NCBI GenBank assembly: GCA_944325575.1
Contig: CALVAR010000005.1
Coordinates: forward strand, 1 to 64,000
DNA length: 64,000 nucleotides
Direction of reading: 5' to 3'
Source: Candidatus Gastranaerophilales bacterium
GTDB taxonomy: Bacteria > Cyanobacteriota > Vampirovibrionia > Gastranaerophilales > Gastranaerophilaceae
Each line of letters starts with the position of its first letter. Within the stretch, counting starts at the first letter, position 1. The notes beneath the pieces are model-generated. The model did not search any database. It saw nothing but the letters and a program-made list of their open reading frames with translations, and was not told the DNA's origin. Below are positions 53,604-61,619 of this stretch, piece after piece. Made by a program: the position numbers and the translations under genes.

Positions 53604-54229
53604 TGGGCTGTTTAAAATTAATAATAAAAATAGCAATCATTGTTCTTGCCGTGATAGGGTTTAGAGCAATAGGCGGCTGGGACTGGATGGTAAAAACTTT
53701 TCATATAGGAGAAAAACCGACTCAGGAGTCTTTGATTGAGAAAAGTAAAGATGTTGCTGATTTTTCTTCTATTCCGGATGAGTATGAGTTGTCTAAGTCT
53801 GCTAATATTCTTGGCTTTCGTGCAGTAGTTGCAAATCATGAGGCAACCGGACAAAAGCTTGCTGTTGTCAATGAAAGCAAGGCATTGAAGCTTACAAAAG
53901 ATGATTTTAAAAACGGACAGTTAAAAAAAAAGATTGACGGAATAAATGAAAAACTGGCATATCAGTATGTCCATGTTGAAAATTTTAAAATTTTAAAACA
54001 GGGTACAATGAAAGCTATGGGGCAAACCGTTCCGTATGCTCAGTTTGAAGCGGAGGTTACAAATCTGCCCGTAAAAAAGCTGCGTGGCATGATTTCCGTT
54101 GTATCTGATAAGGACGGTAAGAATAAAATTATGGTATCTGCCAATGACAGCGGTAAATATTCTCAAATTATTGCCGAGCAGTTTTTTAGAAATGTAAAAT
54201 TGACTAATGAATCTAAATCCAAGAAGTAG
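53603..54229 (+). CDS. Membrane-anchored protein of unknown function
   Basis: A 208-residue protein with one N-terminal transmembrane helix (~4-22, L-K-L-I-I-K-I-A-I-I-V-L-A-V). The predicted extracytoplasmic or cytosolic domain contains G-G-W-D-W-M-V-K, L-T-K-D-D-F-K and a beta-rich C-terminal half ending in K-K. No family recognised. Start and purB stop share one base, implying translational coupling. The last codons and TAG stop lie within a terminal fragment of the dispersed element family (54224-54252). Confidence 0.65.
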   Translation: MGCLKLIIKIAIIVLAVIGFRAIGGWDWMVKTFHIGEKPTQESLIEKSKDVADFSSIPDEYELSKSANILGFRAVVANHEATGQKLAVVNESKALKLTKDDFKNGQLKKKIDGINEKLAYQYVHVENFKILKQGTMKAMGQTVPYAQFEAEVTNLPVKKLRGMISVVSDKDGKNKIMVSANDSGKYSQIIAEQFFRNVKLTNESKSKK

Positions 54230-54252
54230 GCGGTGTCCGTTGACAATATGAA
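54224..54252 (-). repeat. Solo terminus of the element A/B family (copy D)
   Basis: 29 bases matching the right end of element B at 25 positions by eye (AAGTAGGCGGTGTCCGTTG versus AAGTAGTCGGAGTCAGTTG, then GACAAtATGAA). It contains the TAG stop of the upstream gene and lies before nusB. No other part of the element is present. Confidence 0.6.
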
Positions 54253-54324
54253 ATTAATTTCTTTATTTAAACTTTTTTTATGTCTATAATAGTCATAAGT
54301 AAAAGATAAAAAAAGGAATAACAA

Positions 54325-54999
54325 ATGCAAGCAAGAAGAGCTGCAAGAGAACTGGCTTTAATATTATTTTCTCAATTTGATAAAAAGATAGCGCAATACA
54401 ACCAGGCGGAATTTGAAGATATTATCTTAAAATCCGTGAGAACTCTCACCAATAATGCTATTGATGAATTAAAAGTTTCCGTAGGTGCAATCAATGCAAT
54501 GAAGGAATATGTAGATACTTATGAAGCGGAAAACCCGGAAAATCTTAACCGCCCGATGCATGCTACAAACATTCCTATTGCTCTTCCTATGACTTCAGAT
54601 CTTAGAGGAAGACTCGAGGAACTTTTGAATATAAGCGAAAAAGTTGTTTTAGCTTTAGAAATAGCAGAAATGACTGCGCTTGAGCATACGGGTGATGTGA
54701 AAAATTATGTAATTCAAATTGCCAATACTTTTAAAGAACATTCGCAGGAGATTGATTCTTTAATTCAAAAATTTGCACACGGCTGGGATATTGACAGACT
54801 TGTAAAAATAGACAAAGATATTTTGCGCATAGCTATAGCAGAGCTTCTGTTTATTGACGAAGCCCCTGTTAAAGTAGTTGTGGATGAAGCTTTAGAGCTG
54901 GCTAAAAAATATTCTACAGATGATTCATCTTCTTTTATCAACGGAATATTAGGCAAAATTGTTGATGAAAAAAAAGCAAGAGATAAAGAAAAAATTTAA
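54325..54999 (+). CDS. nusB: Transcription antitermination factor NusB, extended
   Basis: 224 residues; NusB proteins are usually about 140-160. The start M-Q-A-R-R-A-A-R-E-L-A-L and the C-terminal K-I-D-K-D-I-L-R-I-A-I-A-E and V-V-V-D-E-A-L-E-L-A-K-K-Y-S-T, then F-I-N-G-I-L, are diagnostic. The surplus of ~70 residues sits between the first helix and the C-terminal bundle. It contains a helical stretch around I-S-E-K-V-V-L-A-L-E-I-A-E. It probably acts with rRNA boxA/S10 in antitermination. A TATAAT -10 lies at 54285-54290. ftsY follows 11 bp later. Confidence 0.88.
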   Translation: MQARRAARELALILFSQFDKKIAQYNQAEFEDIILKSVRTLTNNAIDELKVSVGAINAMKEYVDTYEAENPENLNRPMHATNIPIALPMTSDLRGRLEELLNISEKVVLALEIAEMTALEHTGDVKNYVIQIANTFKEHSQEIDSLIQKFAHGWDIDRLVKIDKDILRIAIAELLFIDEAPVKVVVDEALELAKKYSTDDSSSFINGILGKIVDEKKARDKEKI

Positions 55000-55010
55000 G
55001 TACTATAATA

Positions 55011-56000
55011 ATGTTCGATTTTTTTAAGAAAAAAGATGATAAATCGGGTGAAAATATCCCGGAACAGGAAAAGACGCAGGAAGAGAAAAAAAATATTTTT
55101 TCTCTTACTTTTGAATCTTTGAAAAAAACAATCGCAAATACTTCTCAGTCTCTTGTAGGAAATGTTATCCAGCATGTTGAGCAGGAAGAAGAATTTGATG
55201 AGTTCATACTGGATGACATGGAAGAACTATTGATTAAAGCAGATCTGGGCGTAAATACCGCTTCTTCTATAGTCGACAAACTAAGAAAACAAAATAATAT
55301 GAAGCCGTCTCAGGTTAGGGAATATCTGCAAAATGAGTTTGCAAGTATATTAAATGCTGCGGGTTCGAATATTTTAAACTATAAAGAAAATGAATTAAAC
55401 ATATATTTTATAGTCGGTGTCAACGGAGCCGGCAAAACAACACTTATCGGCAAGCTTGCCCACAGATTCAAACAATACGGCAAAAGGGTTCTTGTTGCAG
55501 CGGGTGATACTTTCCGTGCAGCGGCAGAGGAACAGCTGAATATATGGAGTGAAAGAGCAGGTGCGGATATTGTTCGCAATGACGGTGCGGATCCTGCTTC
55601 TGTCGTTTTTGATGCAATAAAAAAGGCAAAATCAGAGAATTATGATGTGATTCTTGTAGATACTGCAGGCAGATTGCAAAATAAGTATAATCTTATGCAG
55701 GAGCTTTCAAAAATCAAATCCGTTATTGATAAAAATGCACCTGAGTCTTTAAGAGAATCGATTCTTGTGCTTGATGCAAATACAGGACAAAACGGGTTGT
55801 CGCAGGCAAAGGTATTTACGGAATGTGTAAATTTGACCTGTGTCGCTTTGACAAAACTGGACGGCTCAGCCAAAGGCGGCATAATTATAGCTATTGCAAA
55901 GGAAATGAACCTGCCCGTAAAGTTAATCGGTGTTGGTGAAAAGATGGAAGATTTAAAAGATTTTGATTCTGACGATTTTGTAAAAGCATTATTTGCTTAG
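55011..56000 (+). CDS. ftsY: Signal recognition particle receptor FtsY
   Basis: A 329-residue SRP GTPase targeting nascent membrane proteins. An acidic/Lys-rich N-terminal A region (~1-30) precedes the NG domain. G1 is G-V-N-G-A-G-K-T-T-L, the D-T-F-R-A-A-A insertion is intact, G3 is D-T-A-G-R-L, and G4 is T-K-L-D-G-S-A-K-G-G. Shorter A region than E. coli. It follows nusB closely. Its 3' end overlaps the convergent sigma-factor gene by 4 bp. Confidence 0.96.
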   Translation: MFDFFKKKDDKSGENIPEQEKTQEEKKNIFSLTFESLKKTIANTSQSLVGNVIQHVEQEEEFDEFILDDMEELLIKADLGVNTASSIVDKLRKQNNMKPSQVREYLQNEFASILNAAGSNILNYKENELNIYFIVGVNGAGKTTLIGKLAHRFKQYGKRVLVAAGDTFRAAAEEQLNIWSERAGADIVRNDGADPASVVFDAIKKAKSENYDVILVDTAGRLQNKYNLMQELSKIKSVIDKNAPESLRESILVLDANTGQNGLSQAKVFTECVNLTCVALTKLDGSAKGGIIIAIAKEMNLPVKLIGVGEKMEDLKDFDSDDFVKALFA

Positions 56001-56656
56001 ACAAGATTATTTTTTTCCAGTTCTTTTCTTATTTTATTTAAACCTGATTGTATAATTCTTGAAATACGTGACGGTGATATATTAAAGTCATCGGAGAGTT
56101 CTCTCAGCTTTTTGTCCTGAAAGAACTTTGCTTCGATTAAATCATGTTCACGCTGCGGCAATTTTTTTAAAGCTTCTTTTATTGCCGCACTCATTTCGTT
56201 AAAAGCAACAAGTTCTTCCGGTGTACGTGCATCATCTTTAATCTGTGTTGGATTTTCAGCTTCTGCCATTTCGTCAATTGAAAGAATTGTTTTGTAAATG
56301 GCTTCTCTTATATCATTATTGGCTTCCTGTGCTTCTTCCGAAGTCAAATGCGTATCTTGTTTTGTTTTTTGCGAATACCATTTGTATCTTCTGCGGACTT
56401 CGTTTCTTATTGCCCATTTGATTGCGGTAGAGATATATGAGTTATTGTAATTTGTAATATCAGTAGTAGAACAAAAATGATGTACAACCTGTGTACCGAT
56501 GTTTACAAGCTCTGAAAAATCTATTAAATATGAAGAAGAAAGCTTTTTAAACTCAATTTTTGCAATGGTTTCTATAAGTTCGTTATATTCCGACAAACTT
56601 TTTCTTATAGCAGCTTTTGTCTTGATGTCCAATTTAAACCCACTTTTTAAAGCCAT
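55997..56656 (-). CDS. Alternative sigma-70 family factor, SigF/FliA-like
   Basis: A 219-residue group 3-type sigma factor. Region 2 is represented by F-S-E-L-V-N-I-G-T-Q-V and Y-I-S-T-A-I-K-W-A-I-R-N-E-V-R-R-R. Region 4 shows L-P-Q-R-E-H-D-L-I-E-A-K-F-F and the helix-turn-helix L-R-E-L-S-D-D-F-N-I-S-P-S-R-I-S-R-I. Region 1 is absent. A gap before region 4 (~120-150) is acidic. The regulon is unknown. It is divergent from the LysM-amidase gene, a possible target. Confidence 0.88.
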   Translation of the reverse strand: MALKSGFKLDIKTKAAIRKSLSEYNELIETIAKIEFKKLSSSYLIDFSELVNIGTQVVHHFCSTTDITNYNNSYISTAIKWAIRNEVRRRYKWYSQKTKQDTHLTSEEAQEANNDIREAIYKTILSIDEMAEAENPTQIKDDARTPEELVAFNEMSAAIKEALKKLPQREHDLIEAKFFQDKKLRELSDDFNISPSRISRIIQSGLNKIRKELEKNNLV

Positions 56657-56785
56657 ACCGTCCTAATATCATTCTAAATTAAAAATAAAAAAGTGTAAAA
56701 TAATTATAAACTTTTGTAATTGTTTAATAAAACTTTAGCAATATTCACTGTCCAATGTTTTTTTAGAAAACAGGAAGGTGAAATA

Positions 56786-58810
56786 ATGAACGTATCTTTT
56801 AATAAATTATCTTTTAAAGGAATACCGCAAAATAAAGATAAAAGTAAACAAAAAACAAGAAAAACGGCAACTGCGCCTATTGATATAAGCAATTTCCCTA
56901 AAATAAGAAACGGTGCTATTGCAGCTTTATTTTTGCTGCCGACACTCGGTATAGTCAAAAACTGCAGCAGCAATACAAATAATATTAATCCCAATGAAAT
57001 AGTAATTGTTGACGCTCCTGCGGATACTACATATCGTGCAATGTATACGGATAAAGGGGATATGACTTTTTACAGGGTAAAATCCGGTGATTCTCCATAC
57101 TCTATTGCCAAGGAACACAATGTATCATTGAGAAGGCTTCTTTCTCAAAATGCTATGACCAAAACTTCCGTTATTTTCCCGGGCGATACATTGATTATCC
57201 CCGAATCATATACTGTAAAAAATATAAAAACTCTTGAAGATGTTGCAAAAATGCTTGGTCTGGACAAGGACTATATTGAATTTCTTTGCGAAATTGAAGA
57301 AAAACACGATACCGTCTATAAAGACAGAAATAATAACGAGACTATAGGCATAGGTCATCTTTTAAAAGGTAAAGAAAAAGAATTTTATAAAAATAAAACT
57401 CTTTCCGACAAAGAAATATACACATTGCTTGCACAGGATCTATTGGATGTGGATTTGAATTTGCAAACGGTAATAAATGAACATGCATACAAAAATATGC
57501 CTGCACATTTAAAAGAGTCAGTAATAGATCTTGCTTTTAATAAAGGTGTCGGTGCAATAAGCGACAACAAAGCATTATGCGATGCACTTAATGAACAAGA
57601 TTATCCTACGGCAGTTGCAAACCTTACACAGGACTACTCTGTTGTAACAAATGCAAAAGGCGAAAAAGTACATAAACCGGCAGCAGGTTTGAGCAAACGC
57701 CGTTTATATAATATTGCAAATGCCGGTAAAATATTTAAAAACGGAATGCCCGATGTTGTAAAAGATTCTGCAAATGCAGTCTATCAAAGAGGGCTTAAAT
57801 ATTTGGAAGCGGAAAAAAACAGAGGCGAAATGTCCCAAGCAGTATATGAAAATGTTTTGTCGGAATACAAAAATATTGCTTTTGATTTATATGACGGAAA
57901 GCTCGGCGAACAATCAACAGTAAAAGCTAAAGACAGAACACAGAATTCCGGAAATCAGATAACAAAAGATAAATCTGATAATATTTATGTGAACGGTGAA
58001 AAAACCGACTGGACAGTAAATTCGCTATACGCTGACTGGGAAAAAACAGCAAAAAGACAACTTAGATATGTTAAACGTCCTTTGCCCGAGGTAGATAAAA
58101 ACGGAAATATACAAGCTTATGTAAAAACTTTTGATCCAACCGGAAAGGGTATACTCTCCGGCCACACTATAATTATAAATCCCGGCCATGGCGGTGCAAT
58201 GAACAAAAAAGAAGCTAACGGAAAATTAAATGTAAACTTTGACCCCGGCACAAGCAATGCTGTTATGAGCAAAAAAAATCCGAATGTAGAAACCAATACT
58301 TTTATAGGCAACGGCGGTAAGGCACTGGAAGAATGGGTAGTAAATCAACGCATTGCCGAAGACCTTGTTAAAAAAATAAATAAAGAAGGCGGAAAAGTTA
58401 TCTATGTACAGGGTTCTGTTTATAGTGCCATGAAAGCAATCAGAGAAATACAAAATAAAAATCATATAGATCTTATTGTAAGTTTGCACAGCAATTCAAA
58501 CGGAGGCAAAAGGGGAATCTATGTGATTGCAAATAAACGCGGCAAACTTGATAAAGAAGATAGCGAACTAGCTTCGGTTATAACGAACAACCTTAATGAG
58601 CACAGCTGGTTTAAAGGTATTACTCATCAAAAAGCACAATCTTTAGGTGTTTTATCTTCCAGCAGCACAAAATCTTCGCCTGTTCCAGGCGTTTTAATAG
58701 AAACCGGTGATTTGAAGAATAAAGACGATGTCGCTAATCTTAATTCCAGAAACTTTAAAAATCAGTTGATTGATTCAATTCTTGAAGGAATAAAAGACTA
58801 TTTAAAATAA
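56786..58810 (+). CDS. LysM-lysozyme-amidase fusion cell-wall hydrolase
   Basis: 674 residues from the ATG at 56786, chosen because AGGAAGGTG lies 6 nt upstream (an ATG at 56720 is not supported). The order is an S-F-K-G peptide (9-12), a hydrophobic helix (~40-55), LysM (~90-140; Y-R-V-K-S-G-D-S-P-Y-S-I-A), a phage-lysozyme-like GH24 domain (~155-300; E-K-H-D then G-I-G-H-L), and a C-terminal Amidase_3 (~450-670). The amidase has N-P-G-H-G-G, S-L-H-S-N-S and the catalytic glutamate in L-I-E-T-G. Both glycan and stem-peptide bonds could be cut. Confidence 0.85.
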   Translation: MNVSFNKLSFKGIPQNKDKSKQKTRKTATAPIDISNFPKIRNGAIAALFLLPTLGIVKNCSSNTNNINPNEIVIVDAPADTTYRAMYTDKGDMTFYRVKSGDSPYSIAKEHNVSLRRLLSQNAMTKTSVIFPGDTLIIPESYTVKNIKTLEDVAKMLGLDKDYIEFLCEIEEKHDTVYKDRNNNETIGIGHLLKGKEKEFYKNKTLSDKEIYTLLAQDLLDVDLNLQTVINEHAYKNMPAHLKESVIDLAFNKGVGAISDNKALCDALNEQDYPTAVANLTQDYSVVTNAKGEKVHKPAAGLSKRRLYNIANAGKIFKNGMPDVVKDSANAVYQRGLKYLEAEKNRGEMSQAVYENVLSEYKNIAFDLYDGKLGEQSTVKAKDRTQNSGNQITKDKSDNIYVNGEKTDWTVNSLYADWEKTAKRQLRYVKRPLPEVDKNGNIQAYVKTFDPTGKGILSGHTIIINPGHGGAMNKKEANGKLNVNFDPGTSNAVMSKKNPNVETNTFIGNGGKALEEWVVNQRIAEDLVKKINKEGGKVIYVQGSVYSAMKAIREIQNKNHIDLIVSLHSNSNGGKRGIYVIANKRGKLDKEDSELASVITNNLNEHSWFKGITHQKAQSLGVLSSSSTKSSPVPGVLIETGDLKNKDDVANLNSRNFKNQLIDSILEGIKDYLK

Positions 58811-58817
58811 ACTATAT

Positions 58818-59155
58818 TTCATATTGTCAACTGACTCCGACTACATCTTGAACCTGTGCAATAAATAAGTCCGTTTTTATCAACAAGTCGGGCACAGGCA
58901 ACAGCGAAATCTGACGGGGCTGACTGAAAGGAACGCCCCTTGTGAGGGAAAACCACGCTTTTCCCGAACGTCTGATTTCAAGACAGTGCAAGGGGTCACT
59001 TTAGCAAAATTCATGCTTATGCGGCTTCGTTACTTCTTAAATATGACACCGGTAATTTAAGAGGCAGAGTGTGCACCACTACTGGCTTGAGATGTAGGCG
59101 AGTTGCAGTATATGTCATGATACTCTTGATTACAAACGAAGCCGTTTTAGACAAT
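58818..59155 (+). repeat. Structured MITE-like element A, largest copy
   Basis: A ~335-bp element between the amidase fusion and lipA with no ORF. The left end is ttcatattgtcaac; inverted ends are ATATTGTC/GACAATAT. Structure: CCTGTGC/GCACAGG (58853/58892), then the module AATCTGAC (58908)/GTCTGATT (58970) with hairpins GGGGC/GCCCC (58916/58935) and GGGAAAA/TTTTCCC (58946/58959). GTCT/AGAC (58970/58981) is an alternative hairpin. The right part has aggcagagtg and ggcttgagatgtaggcga, matching the tRNA-Leu-adjacent inserts. Its end overlaps lipA. Confidence 0.75.
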
Positions 59156-60007
59156 ATTTTCAAAAGTCTCAAATGCTTTGTATGAACTTCTGACAAGGCC
59201 GGAGGCGATGATGTGCTTTATTCCTGCTTTGTGTGCGAGTTCTTCAACTTGCTTAAAGTCATCATCAGTATAATATTTTTCCACTTCAAGATGTTTTTTG
59301 GAAGGCTGCATGTACTGCCCTACCGTTACTATGTCGCAATTTACGGATTTTAAATCGTTAAAAGTTTTGCCTAATTCGTCTAATGTTTCGCCAAGACCGA
59401 CCATAAGCCCTGATTTTGTTGTCATATAAGGATTTCGTTCTTTTATATGTTTTAAAAAATTAAGCGAACGCTCATATCCTGCAAGCGGTCTTGCTTTCGG
59501 ATACAGCCTTTTTACAGTTTCTATATTGTGATTAAATACATCAGGTTTTGCATCAACAACAATATCAATCAAGTCATCTATACCCTCAAAATCGGGCGTC
59601 AAAACTTCTATTTTTATATCAGGTGCAAGTTTTTTTGCTTCAACAATAACCTGAGCAAACATATCCGCTCCTTGCAGCGGCAAATCATCACGGGTTACGG
59701 ATGTTATGACCGCATACTTTAGCCCGAGTTCTTTTATTGCCTGTGCAACTTTATATGGCTCTGACCTGTCCAAAGGTTCAGGCTTGCCTCCTGAGATATT
59801 ACAAAAACGGCAGTTTCTTGTACAAATATTTCCAAGAATCAAAAATGTTGCGGTATTCTTGGCATAGCATTCTGCTTTATTCGGACATCTTGCCGCTTCG
59901 CATACCGTATTCAGGCATTTGTTTTTTAAAATCGAACGAACAAGTTTTGTCTTTTCCGTATCTATTATTCCTCTTTTTAGGTAATCAGGTAATCTTTTTC
60001 TTTCCAT
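59147..60007 (-). CDS. lipA: Lipoyl synthase
   Basis: A 286-residue radical-SAM enzyme inserting two sulfurs into octanoyl-lipoyl domains. The auxiliary-cluster cysteines C36-x4-C41-x5-C47 and the radical-SAM C62-x3-C66-x2-C69 are intact, and the fourth auxiliary ligand lies in R-S-S-Y near the C-terminus. The final codons (I-V and TAA) lie in the conserved end of element A, so the original end has probably been replaced. The element sits directly downstream. lipB is not in this window. Confidence 0.96.
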   Translation of the reverse strand: MERKRLPDYLKRGIIDTEKTKLVRSILKNKCLNTVCEAARCPNKAECYAKNTATFLILGNICTRNCRFCNISGGKPEPLDRSEPYKVAQAIKELGLKYAVITSVTRDDLPLQGADMFAQVIVEAKKLAPDIKIEVLTPDFEGIDDLIDIVVDAKPDVFNHNIETVKRLYPKARPLAGYERSLNFLKHIKERNPYMTTKSGLMVGLGETLDELGKTFNDLKSVNCDIVTVGQYMQPSKKHLEVEKYYTDDDFKQVEELAHKAGIKHIIASGLVRSSYKAFETFENIV

Positions 60008-60155
60008 ATTTTTAGTTTACTTCATAATTTCAAAATTAAACAGAGGTTATTTGATACAAATCAGATAATCCATGTATCAATACACAAGTTTTTTATAAAA
60101 CTGCTTGAGATATAATAAAAATTGTAAATAGAATAAAAATCATTTTTAATAAGCA

Positions 60156-60812
60156 ATGAAACTATATTTAGAAAACAACAACAGTGACAATTTAATTTTA
60201 TTCTTTTGCGGCTGGGGAATGGACGAAGCCCCTTTTTCCGTTATGAAAAACGACAGTGACATTTTGTATGTCTACGACTATACAAGCCCGGATTTTCCGG
60301 AGTTTGATTTTTCAAAGTACAAAAGCGTAAAACTTTTATCATTTTCATACGGAGTTTATGCAGGAGCAATCGCAAAACTGCCCGAGAATCTAGAATTAGA
60401 TGAGCGTGTTGCAATCAACGGAACACTAATGCCAGTAGATGACAAATACGGTGTACCCGTACGGCAATTTGAATTGACGGAAAAAATGGACTCAGCGTCC
60501 GTGGTAAAATTTCGTCAAAGGCTTTTTGGCGGGGAAAAAGCAGGTGAACATTTTGAAATTTTTGAACATCACCTGCCGAAAAGAAGTGCAAAAAGCTGCA
60601 CGGACGAGCTGCTCGGTATGAAGCAATATGTCCCTCAAATTCCGGTACCTCAAAAAACTTTTGACAAAATATACGTTGCAAAACATGATCGTTGTGTACC
60701 GACACGCAATCAGCTGAATTTTTGGCAAAAAGCTGGCGTTAATAATATAATAGAGCTCGAGACAGGGCATTTCCCGTTTTACAACTATGAAAGACTTGAA
60801 GATATATTATGA
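60156..60812 (+). CDS. bioG: Pimeloyl-ACP methyl ester esterase BioG
   Basis: A 218-residue alpha/beta-hydrolase (DUF452/BioG) releasing pimeloyl-ACP by hydrolysing its methyl ester. F-F-C-G-W-G-M-D (16-23) is the family's oxyanion segment, the nucleophile is S64 in S-F-S-Y-G, and the catalytic histidine lies in L-E-T-G-H-F-P-F. It overlaps bioC by the ATGA quadruplet, so the pair gives the start and end of the methyl-protected pimelate route. A TATAAT -10 lies at 60111-60116. Confidence 0.9.
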   Translation: MKLYLENNNSDNLILFFCGWGMDEAPFSVMKNDSDILYVYDYTSPDFPEFDFSKYKSVKLLSFSYGVYAGAIAKLPENLELDERVAINGTLMPVDDKYGVPVRQFELTEKMDSASVVKFRQRLFGGEKAGEHFEIFEHHLPKRSAKSCTDELLGMKQYVPQIPVPQKTFDKIYVAKHDRCVPTRNQLNFWQKAGVNNIIELETGHFPFYNYERLEDIL

Positions 60813-61579
60813 TAAATAAAGATCTTGTAAAATTCAGATTTAAAAAAAGTATTGCCACTTACGACAACTCTGCCGTGATACAAAAGGAAATGGCACACCG
60901 TCTTGTGGGCAAAGTTCTTGAATATTGCGGAAATAATTTTGATAAGGTGTTTGAATTCGGAGTCGGCACGGGATTTTTATCTAAAAGTATTTTGAATGAG
61001 ATAAATTTTGAAGAATACTATGCAAACGATATTATAGAAGAGTCTGAATTTTGTATAAGAAATATTATTAAAGATGTAAAATTTTTACCCGGTGATATTG
61101 AAAAAATAAACATCAAAGAAAATTTTGACCTTGTGCTTTCAAATGCGGTAATGCAGTGGATATACGATACAGACGAGCTTTTGCTCAAAATAAAAAATAA
61201 TATGAATAGCGGCGGATATTTTGCATTTACAACTTTTGGCGAAAGAAATTTTGAAGAAATAAAGCAGACGACGGGGGTTGCGCTTAATTATTTAAAAACG
61301 GAAACGTTAAAAGAAAAATGTTCCCATTTTTTTGAAATTATTAATTACGAAGAAAATCTGGAGACCCTTTATTTTGATACACCGTTAGATGTTCTAAAAC
61401 ACATAAAATATTCCGGTACAAACAGCATAAAAACCTTAAACTGGACTATATCTAAATTGAAAACTTTTGAAGAATATTACAGAAAAAATTTTTCTTCCGG
61501 AACGAAGGTCGCTCTTACTTATAATCCGATTTATGTGGTTTTGAAACTAAATCAATTAAATGATTTGAATCTGTTATAA
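60809..61579 (+). CDS. bioC: Malonyl-ACP O-methyltransferase BioC
   Basis: A 256-residue SAM methyltransferase that methylates malonyl-ACP to disguise it for fatty-acid chain elongation. The SAM motif is V-F-E-F-G-V-G-T-G-F, preceded by the family's F-x-x-S-I-A-T-Y-D-N-S-A-V-I-Q. A later S-N-A-V-M-Q-W matches the L/S-N-x-x-x-Q-W of BioC. It is coupled to bioG. bioB (12653) completes the biotin branch elsewhere in the window. Confidence 0.93.
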   Translation: MINKDLVKFRFKKSIATYDNSAVIQKEMAHRLVGKVLEYCGNNFDKVFEFGVGTGFLSKSILNEINFEEYYANDIIEESEFCIRNIIKDVKFLPGDIEKINIKENFDLVLSNAVMQWIYDTDELLLKIKNNMNSGGYFAFTTFGERNFEEIKQTTGVALNYLKTETLKEKCSHFFEIINYEENLETLYFDTPLDVLKHIKYSGTNSIKTLNWTISKLKTFEEYYRKNFSSGTKVALTYNPIYVVLKLNQLNDLNLL

Positions 61580-61619
61580 CTAATTTATAATTTAGTAGTA
61601 TTTATCAACGGAAATTTTT

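Noticed and set aside
54240-54290. TTGACA (54240-54245) with TATAAT (54285-54290) as a nusB promoter
   Set aside because: The spacing is 39 bp, far too long. TTGACA belongs to the solo repeat end; only the TATAAT is a plausible -10.
58818-59155. Element A as a CRISPR array or insertion sequence with transposase
   Set aside because: There are no regularly spaced direct repeats and no transposase-sized or transposase-like frame.
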